From: Thamnaconus septentrionalis
Lineage: Eukaryota > Chordata > Actinopteri > Tetraodontiformes > Monacanthidae
Assembly (NCBI GenBank): GCA_009823395.1
Contig: CM020517.1
Span: 18,562,501 to 18,626,500 of the forward strand
DNA length: 64,000 nt
Reading direction: 5' to 3'
Positions 61,491-64,000 of the stretch are shown here, piece by piece (the first letter of the stretch is position 1; each line of letters opens with the position of its first letter). Made by a program: the position numbers and the translations under genes. The notes beneath the pieces are model-generated. The model did not search any database and was not told the origin of the DNA. It was given only the letters and a program-made list of their open reading frames with translations.

Positions 61491-63177
61491 TATATATATT
61501 TATATATGTGTGTGTATATATATATATACTGTATATACATATATATATAAACATATATACATACATACATATATACACGCACATATATATATACACACAG
61601 TATATGTAGGGGGAGTGAAAGGCGCTGCAATCTGAAATGTAACCACTGGATGTCACTGTTGAGATGATGATGAGAATTTCTGTCTGAAAACAAGCTGCAT
61701 CTTGTTTCAGAGAGAAGATGTGTTCTTCTTTTTCTTCTGTAGTTGGTTGTGACATTTTGTCATGCGACCACAATAAGTGCAAGATCAGATCAGATACTGC
61801 CATTAGAATTTGCTTGAGCAAAAAAAAAAAAAATTAAGTTAAGCATTTATTCATTACTCACAAACCCTCCATGAGTGCAGCGATGGAGCAGATGCTTCAC
61901 CAAATGAATGAATTCCCACGAGTAGAAAGATTACATGTGAAAACGTTCTCCCTGAAGATCCATTGAAGCCCACAGAGGTGTGACTGTGCTGCTTCTACCT
62001 GCTCCTCTGCTCCTCCACCTCCAGCCAGAGCAGCTGGTGCTGCTCCAACAGGGCCGCGGCCGAGGCCACGTCGGCCGCCACCTCTTGGTGCAGAAGCCTC
62101 TCGCGCACCGAGCCCACCCACTGCTTCATCTCCTTGGCCTTCTGCTGGAAGCGCTGCTTCTTCCTGGCCTCCTCCAGCAGCCGCTGCCGCTCCGCCGCCT
62201 GGCCTTTCAGCTGAGTTTTAGCACAGGGTTCGTCCATTATTCTTTATGATGATATGCATGTCTAGCATCAAATTAAATGAAATGCTTTCTATTAGAAAAG
62301 TAGAAAGTATAAGCATGTTTTTTGTTTTGTTTTTTACTTTGGAAGTCAAGGAGCCACCTTGTGACAGCTTTTATTTATTTTCTAATCAGAGCTGCTAATT
62401 TTGCTAATTTTGCAGTTTTCACTTTTGTGCTGCTTCTTTAAATGAGAGACTATTTAATCCTCCAGCTTAATGGCCGTATGCTGATAATTGAATAATACAA
62501 GCATACACTGTAAAACAGGCAATACTACCTGAGTGAGCAGAGCCTCCAGGACGGTGACCTCCTCTGAGATGGCAGCGCTGTCTGCAGGGCTGCAGTCCTT
62601 TTTCCTGCAGACAGGAAGAAGACAGTCTTACTGAAGCTGCAGCAGGAATGCACAGTCTGCCCTAACCTTCTGTCATGCAACACACAGACCACTTTAATGA
62701 AAGCAGGTCAGCTGTTTGCTAAACACTCCACACTCAACCCAGCGGGAGATCTTTGTTGTTTTTTTTTCATAAAATGAATGAAAAAACAAGTCATGATGCC
62801 CTTCTGGAGGTAACAAGACACAGTTTTCCCTGATTGGACAGAACTGCACTGACATCTCCTGTCCTGAATACATTGCCGAAGTCCGAATGTGTGTTGTTAC
62901 ATCTTGGCGACGCTCCTCAGGTAGCTGATCCTGGCCTCCAGCGCCTGGATGTCCTTCAGGGCCTGAGCCTGCTTCTCGTCTTCGGTCAGCAGGCTGAAAG
63001 AGCTGCTGCCCACCTCGGCAGTGTCCATGCGGGACATCTGAGCCTGCAGCTGACCTTTGACCTCCTCGCAGCTGTGCAAGAAGGACTGCACGTTGGCCGT
63101 GCTCAGCAGCTCGTGGCCCTTCTCGTCCTTCAGCTGCTGGATCCGCTTCCACCTGCACACAGCAGCGCCTCAAAATC

Positions 63178-63241
<64 letters not shown>

Positions 63242-63380
63242 ATCAGTACCTGCTCTGGACCTTCCTCTCCCTGGCTTGGATCTCTCTGTGTTGACGGTGT
63301 CCGCTCCTCACCAGCTCCTGCGCCATGCGGCTGATGTGGTCCAGCTGACCGGTTCCACTCGCCAACTGGGTCAGAAAGTT
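34856..63380 (-). CDS. sptbn5: Spectrin beta chain, non-erythrocytic 5 (beta-V/beta-heavy), 3' part
   Basis: Beta-V spectrin pairs with alpha spectrin in a submembrane actin-linked lattice; in vertebrates it is known from photoreceptors and hair cells. I place 59 exons on the minus strand with consistent splice phases, encoding about 3240 residues: about 2560 residues of spectrin repeats (around 24), a 454-residue Pro/Ser-rich linker, a PH domain and a basic C-terminal tail. Conventional beta spectrins have 17 repeats, so 24 already exceed them and point to the 30-repeat beta-V class (human about 3670 residues). Roughly the first six repeats and the N-terminal calponin-homology domains lie beyond the right edge. 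Introns are mostly 80-1000 bp. One exon (41114..41302) has a one-base frame break. foxg1 is the next gene downstream on the same strand. Exon edges come from visible GT-AG (one GC-AG) sites, phase and repeat continuity. Confidence 0.93.
35665..36312. repeat. GATG/GATA tetranucleotide array in sptbn5 intron
   Basis: About 640 bp of GGAT, AGAT and ACAGAT units in a higher-order pattern (blocks of GATGGATAGATGGATG separated by ATTGATGATTGATAG). On the minus strand it is open as His-Pro-Ser-Ile repeats; it is intronic and not coding. Confidence 0.97.
36313..36990. promoter_or_regulatory. sptbn5 intron: unique block and retroposon-like tail
   Basis: The segment 36380-36680 is repeat-free and contains CAAAATGTCTCATTAAATGA, GCAGAGTCATTAGACATCCA and TCAAATTGCTTTTGGCCATT, a texture suggestive of an enhancer. 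At about 36808-36850 the sequence ACAAATAAACAATCTTGAAT followed by CTTGAA looks like a retroposon 3' tail with short tandem repeats. Confidence 0.3.
36991..37390. promoter_or_regulatory. Candidate conserved element in sptbn5 intron
   Basis: Repeat-free block with GAGGCGTCAATAAAGAGCGA, CTAAATATTTTTTAATATTT, CCAAATTAAAATGTTGCGAT, GCACGCGCATCATGG and CCAAATTCATCAGATAGAGG. It is the most enhancer-like stretch inside sptbn5. If conserved it could regulate foxg1 13 kb downstream, making sptbn5 a bystander host. Inference from texture and position. Confidence 0.35.
37797..37840. repeat. CAGACC hexamer tandem
   Basis: About seven copies of CCCAGA/CAGACC in an sptbn5 intron, with related CAGACCAGACCAGACC at 37711-37726. 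Confidence 0.9.
37946..38876 (-). CDS. sptbn5: sptbn5 exons 54-57: pleckstrin homology domain
   Basis: Exons 38808-38876, 38502-38585, 38293-38384 and 37946-38062 encode about 120 residues that fold as a PH domain: [15 protein letters not shown] (strand 1), [17 protein letters not shown] (strands 2-3), [36 protein letters not shown] and the C-terminal helix [14 protein letters not shown] with its invariant Trp. The same arrangement and spacing occur in beta-II spectrin. Spectrin PH domains bind phosphoinositides and help recruit the lattice to membranes. The segment ends in [10 protein letters not shown], an acidic Ser-rich stretch. Confidence 0.92.
38076..38153. repeat. (CA)n microsatellite in sptbn5 intron
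   Basis: About 38 uninterrupted CA units, 14 bp upstream (in transcript sense) of the exon at 37946-38062. A smaller (TG)n lies at about 38262-38283 just beyond the next exon. Confidence 0.97.
38954..40315 (-). CDS. sptbn5: sptbn5 linker exon with four tandem 66-residue units
   Basis: A single 1362-nt exon (454 codons, phase 0 in and out) joins the last spectrin repeat to the PH domain. It is rich in Pro, Ser, Thr and acidic residues and likely unstructured. Four consecutive units of exactly 198 nt lie at 40168-39971, 39970-39773, 39772-39575 and 39574-39377, each following the pattern SKEIPxED... RRxFxSDET... LELxxKSTxEE... QTSPPS... A degenerate fifth continues as [20 protein letters not shown]. 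Proline motifs such as [19 protein letters not shown] and [12 protein letters not shown] could bind SH3 or WW domains. Conventional beta spectrins have a shorter, non-repetitive linker here. Confidence 0.9.
40391..43796 (-). CDS. sptbn5: sptbn5 exons 44-52 in window: last spectrin repeats
   Basis: Exons: 43653-43796, 43289-43485, 42541-42745, 42242-42421, 41997-42140, 41639-41856, 41114-41302, 40747-40923, 40391-40498. Signatures include [34 protein letters not shown] and [20 protein letters not shown]. The final sequence, [16 protein letters not shown] followed by [17 protein letters not shown], matches the truncated terminal repeat that in beta spectrins pairs with the alpha-chain end to form the tetramer. 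The donor of exon 44 is GC rather than GT. Exon 50 (41114-41302) is one base short of the length that phase requires. Confidence 0.88.
41114..41302 (-). CDS. sptbn5: sptbn5 exon 50 with a one-base frame break
   Basis: The preceding exon (41639-41856) ends in phase 2 at a good donor (AT, then GTAGGT). Joining it here gives ...HWTELMAWLREM, an excellent spectrin helix A, but that frame stops after 24 further bases-triplets at TGATGA. The repeat continues in another frame as [20 protein letters not shown] and leaves the exon correctly phased. From the helix-A tryptophan codon to the conserved LM of helix B there are 71 nt, against 72 expected from my recollection of beta-II spectrin. The exon is 189 nt where 190 would keep phase. 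So one base is missing, either by mutation or by sequencing error. Confidence 0.85.
42801..43241. mobile_element. hAT-like GGCCCG element, copy 2
   Basis: Ends CAGGCGTGGGAAAACTACGG and CAGTTGGCCCACCACCTG are imperfect inverted repeats. The order of internal words (AATCCGGCCCGCCGAA, GATATTAACAGTCAG, CATCAAACAGCTGCATCT, CACCCTGGTGG, TTCCATTGACATTA, CACTGTGGCTCCAC) matches copy 1 at 34125..34815, but the GGTTCTGGAT block is not expanded. It sits in the intron between the exons at 43289-43485 and 42541-42745. No transposase. Confidence 0.85.
43508..43547. repeat. (CA)n microsatellite in sptbn5 intron
   Basis: About 20 CA units, 20 bp above the exon at 43289-43485. Similar intronic arrays lie at about 42467-42494, 44507-44540 and 58230-58264. 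Confidence 0.95.
44098..44346. repeat. (GGAT)n tetranucleotide array in sptbn5 intron
   Basis: Tandem GGAT with GGGT, GGAC and AGAAT variants in a repeating higher-order pattern. It directly abuts the donor side of the 69-nt exon at 44351-44419, so the array runs to within a few bases of a splice site. Confidence 0.95.
44351..52869 (-). CDS. sptbn5: sptbn5 exons 23-43 in window: spectrin repeats
   Basis: Exons: 52720-52869, 52545-52649, 51334-51522, 51090-51245, 50471-50662, 50301-50396, 49869-49990, 49260-49374, 49051-49164, 48701-48822, 47993-48155, 47717-47905, 47067-47144, 46821-46993, 46540-46630, 46301-46447, 46079-46216, 45135-45302, 44958-45046, 44546-44732, 44351-44419. Phases agree throughout, encoding about 950 residues (about nine repeats). 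Helix-A tryptophans appear regularly ([44 protein letters not shown]), as do helix-B Leu-x-x-Arg-His motifs ([43 protein letters not shown]). Introns in this block have collected most of the piggyBac-like MITEs. Confidence 0.9.
44762..44905 (-). mobile_element. piggyBac-like MITE fragment, inverted
   Basis: TTTCTAAGGAAGCCTGGTGT and GACAATCCAGCTGCCTGACA, followed by GAAGAAGAAGGTGGACAAGG, are the reverse complements of words in the plus-strand copies at 48291, 54619 and 56315. Both outer ends are missing. Confidence 0.7.
45419..45500 (+). repeat. Retroposon-like fragment in sptbn5 intron
   Basis: A CAGTT pentamer run (45419-45438) joined to TTATTTATCTCATGTCCCAA and AAAGGGCAATTGGGTTGCAG. The TTTATT...GGGCAATT...GCAGC pattern resembles the tail of a fish LINE. 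A related piece, TTTATTGATCCTGCATTGGG, lies at about 54318-54337. Confidence 0.45.
45935..46033 (+). mobile_element. piggyBac-like MITE, 3' end fragment
   Basis: Contains TTAAGTTTTTACCAATATAA, AATCAAGCCAAATATTACAC and ACTGGGC, the right-end sequence of the element family seen in full at 48291..48661. The left part is absent. Confidence 0.75.
46633..46705. repeat. GACA/GACG tetranucleotide array in sptbn5 intron
   Basis: About 18 units of CAGA and CGGA. It begins within a few bases of the acceptor of the exon at 46540-46630. Confidence 0.95.
48291..48661 (+). mobile_element. piggyBac-like MITE, near-complete
   Basis: The left end GGTTCAGTGTGGAATATTTG and right end CCAAATATTACACACTGGAC are inverted repeats, and both are flanked by TTTAA, consistent with the TTAA target duplication of piggyBac-type elements. 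About 370 bp, no transposase. It includes the family words GTCAGGCAGCTGGATTG and CAGGCTTCCTTAGAAATATG. Confidence 0.8.
48905..49005 (+). mobile_element. piggyBac-like MITE, 3' end fragment
   Basis: Shares TATTTATGTATTTAAGGGCA, AAAAATCATAAATCCAGCC and CACACTGGTCCTTTAA with the right half of the family, ending at a TTTAA. Confidence 0.7.
50144..50262. mobile_element. piggyBac-like MITE, short internally deleted copy
   Basis: Only about 119 bp: left end AGGTCCAGTTTGCAATATTT, preceded by TTTAA, and right end CTCCAAATCTTCCACACTGG followed by ACCT. The two ends are complementary, so the copy is essentially two terminal repeats around a small AT-rich spacer. Confidence 0.7.
50425..51036. repeat. 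(ATC)n and degenerate GATA array in sptbn5 introns
   Basis: An (ATC)n run lies at about 50421-50446, next to the exon at 50471-50662. After that exon, about 340 bp (50697-51036) consist of GATAGAG, GATGTAGA and GACAGACA units. On the minus strand they read Leu-Tyr-Ile-Ser repeats and are not coding. Confidence 0.9.
51918..52304 (+). mobile_element. Mariner-like MITE, copy 2
   Basis: Ends CAGGTACTACCCGAAAAATT and TTCTGGGTAGTACCTG, flanked by TA on both sides (GTA before, TA after). The interior matches copy 3 closely, including AATTGACATCTCAAGCAGTT and TTGAGGGTTTTTTTT. Lies in the sptbn5 intron between the exons at 52545-52649 and 51334-51522. No transposase. Confidence 0.88.
52403..52486 (-). 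mobile_element. tRNA-derived SINE head
   Basis: On the minus strand, TGGTTAGCGCTG (52470-52459) resembles a pol III A box and GGTTCGATTCC (52434-52424) is a canonical B box, at suitable spacing. The sequence between reads CTGCCTGACAGCAAGAGGGT. The intact tRNA secondary structure is not preserved, so this is a SINE head and not a tRNA gene. Confidence 0.7.
53140..53330. repeat. Dispersed repeat, copy 2 (GCGACAGCCAATCA family)
   Basis: Matches 14640..14905 through CTGTTGGCTGTCAGTG, AGTTGCGACAGCCAATCA and CAGCTAGCTGC words. It lies in the intron between the exons at 53455-53658 and 52720-52869. Confidence 0.5.
53455..63380 (-). CDS. sptbn5: sptbn5 exons 1-22 in window: spectrin repeats
   Basis: Exons in transcript order: 63250-63380, 62901-63152, 62529-62604, 61999-62210, 60863-61100, 60201-60340, 59696-59795, 59426-59596, 58988-59152, 58531-58620, 58276-58412, 57854-58040, 57474-57583, 57241-57331, 56972-57088, 56029-56186, 55792-55924, 55489-55634, 55265-55379, 55077-55187, 53958-54131, 53455-53658. 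Each joins in phase to the next, giving about 1086 residues, or some ten triple-helical repeats. Typical signatures are [33 protein letters not shown] and [12 protein letters not shown] joints. Because exon 1 follows an acceptor, earlier exons exist beyond 64000. The intron right of exon 1 contains a MITE. Confidence 0.9.
54619..54954 (+). mobile_element. piggyBac-like MITE, near-complete
   Basis: Ends AGGTCCAGTGTGTAATATTT and AATATTACACAGTGGACCT are inverted repeats of 19-20 bp. The interior has ACTACGGTGGCCTGCGAGCA and GTCCACCTTCTTCTTGG, shared with the other copies. Its upstream flank (about 54565-54618) is also shared with the copy at 56315. Confidence 0.85.
56315..56880 (+). mobile_element. 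piggyBac-like MITE with internal (TG)n(TA)n
   Basis: Begins AGGTCCAGTGTTTCATATGG and ends AAATTCTACATCCTGGACCT next to TTAAGG. It contains the standard family interior and, at about 56636-56768, a (TG)n followed by (TA)n array that roughly doubles its size. Confidence 0.8.
57665..57825. mobile_element. Possible mariner-like remnant in sptbn5 intron
   Basis: GGTGGGAAAACAAGTTTTTTGGGACACC echoes, in part, the GGTGGAACAAAGTTTTTGGACACC end seen near 897. No clear opposite end is visible, so this is tentative. Confidence 0.3.
58484..58523. repeat. (CAG)n array in sptbn5 intron
   Basis: About 13 uninterrupted CAG units, 8 bp from the donor of the exon at 58531-58620. Since the donor GTAAAT lies between, the array is intronic and not translated. 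Confidence 0.95.
59257..59402. repeat. 40-bp minisatellite in sptbn5 intron
   Basis: Three near-identical 40-bp units, each GGTTCTCTCCCTGTTCTCCA followed by TGTTCTCCCTGTGTCTGCTA, with a diverged unit before them. It extends the downstream exon's frame by chance (Gly-Glu-Asn-Leu-Ala-Asp-Thr periodicity), but the donor GTAAAG at 59425 ends the exon first. Confidence 0.9.
61170..61612. repeat. (TA)n/(TG)n hairpin-forming array in sptbn5 intron
   Basis: About 440 bp of TA dinucleotides with TG, CA and TACTG interruptions; the purest block is about 61407-61475. The segments 61270-61400 and 61490-61600 share the same phrase order (TATATACTGTATATACATAT then AAACATATAT). Confidence 0.95.
63177..63240. 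repeat. (TG)n microsatellite in sptbn5 intron
   Basis: About 31 TG units filling most of the 97-bp intron between the exons at 63250-63380 and 62901-63152, so the array is close to both splice sites. Confidence 0.97.
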
Positions 63381-63583
63381 CTGGAACAGAAACCAGGGTT
63401 GTTGTTAGCGCCTGGCACCAAATGTGCTTAAAAATGCTGCTGCTGTTTGTTGGATTTGGAAAGAAGACATTAGAGCGAAAGACTAAAACTAAAACTAATC
63501 TTTATAACTATATTTCTATATTTCTATGTTTGACTTATTTATTCATATACATCTATATCTACACTGCAAGAGCTTTGTATGCT

Positions 63584-63948
63584 CAGGTACTACCCGAAAA
63601 ATTATAATATCAAGTCAAAGTTGTTTTATTTTGGCAATTTAACATAAAAGATGAAAGCAACAAATTTTATTGAGCCATTCCACGCAAATTGACATCTCAA
63701 GCAGTTCCTTGTTGTAACTTTGCTGATTAAGATTTTCATTAAGATTTGACTTTTTGTAACATTCTAATTTTTTGAGGGTTTTTTTTAAGCTGCAAGAGCT
63801 GATCAGCAATATCCAAAGAAATAAAAACTTGAAATAAATTGATTTGCATATTATTCCTTTATATAATATGTCAAATTCACCTTTTAAGTTGAATTGCAGA
63901 AATACAGCAACCTTTTCAGGATATTCTAATTTTTCTGGGTAGTACCTG
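63584..63948 (+). mobile_element. Mariner-like MITE, copy 3
   Basis: Ends CAGGTACTACCCGAAAAATT and TTTCTGGGTAGTACCTG. The interior is nearly identical in order to copy 2, with a small deletion near 63740-63770. It lies in the sptbn5 intron at the right edge of the window. Confidence 0.88.
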
Positions 63949-64000
63949 TATTTGGTTGTTCACCCTGCAACTCACTCAGATGTTTATCTTTTTGAAAAAA

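Overview
This window is vertebrate, and almost certainly teleost fish, genomic DNA. It holds an intact single-exon FoxG1 gene. It also holds the 3' two thirds of a giant beta-spectrin gene split into many small GT-AG exons. The non-coding DNA is packed with long (CA)n, (TA)n, (CAG)n and (GATG)n arrays and short DNA-transposon remnants (mariner-, hAT- and piggyBac-like), as is usual in ray-finned fish. A percomorph is plausible, but the species cannot be read from the sequence. There is no bacterial or viral gene organisation, no CRISPR array, and I found no rRNA or intact tRNA gene.

Layout. Positions 1 to about 20.7 kb contain no gene I can support: microsatellites, minisatellites, two mariner-like remnants, one MITE, and a few unique AT/GC-balanced blocks that look like candidate conserved regulatory elements of the FoxG1 neighbourhood. 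foxg1 lies on the minus strand (coding 22622..24166, 514 residues), with a probable 3' UTR reaching toward 20.75 kb. From 24.2 to 34.8 kb is a 10.7-kb intergenic stretch with a hAT-like element, a 570-bp 11-mer satellite, long simple repeats and more candidate regulatory blocks. From 34856 to the right edge, also minus strand, runs the 3' part of sptbn5 (beta-V / beta-heavy spectrin). I place 59 exons there, encoding about 3240 residues: about 24 spectrin repeats, a long proline/serine-rich linker with four tandem 66-residue units, a PH domain and a short basic tail. The 5' end (calponin-homology actin-binding domains and about six repeats) lies beyond the window.

The two genes point the same way, with foxg1 downstream of sptbn5. 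FoxG1 is a telencephalic transcriptional repressor and beta-V spectrin a membrane-skeleton protein, so they have no evident shared pathway. The link is more likely regulatory: unique blocks between them and inside the last large sptbn5 intron could be foxg1 enhancers held by a bystander gene.

Most notable observations: a one-base reading-frame break in the sptbn5 exon at 41114..41302, found because every other exon junction keeps phase; the perfect-length 4 x 66-residue repeat in the linker exon; a probable GC-AG intron; a family of TTAA-flanked inverted-repeat elements scattered through sptbn5 introns; and a hAT element ending about 40 bp from the sptbn5 stop codon.
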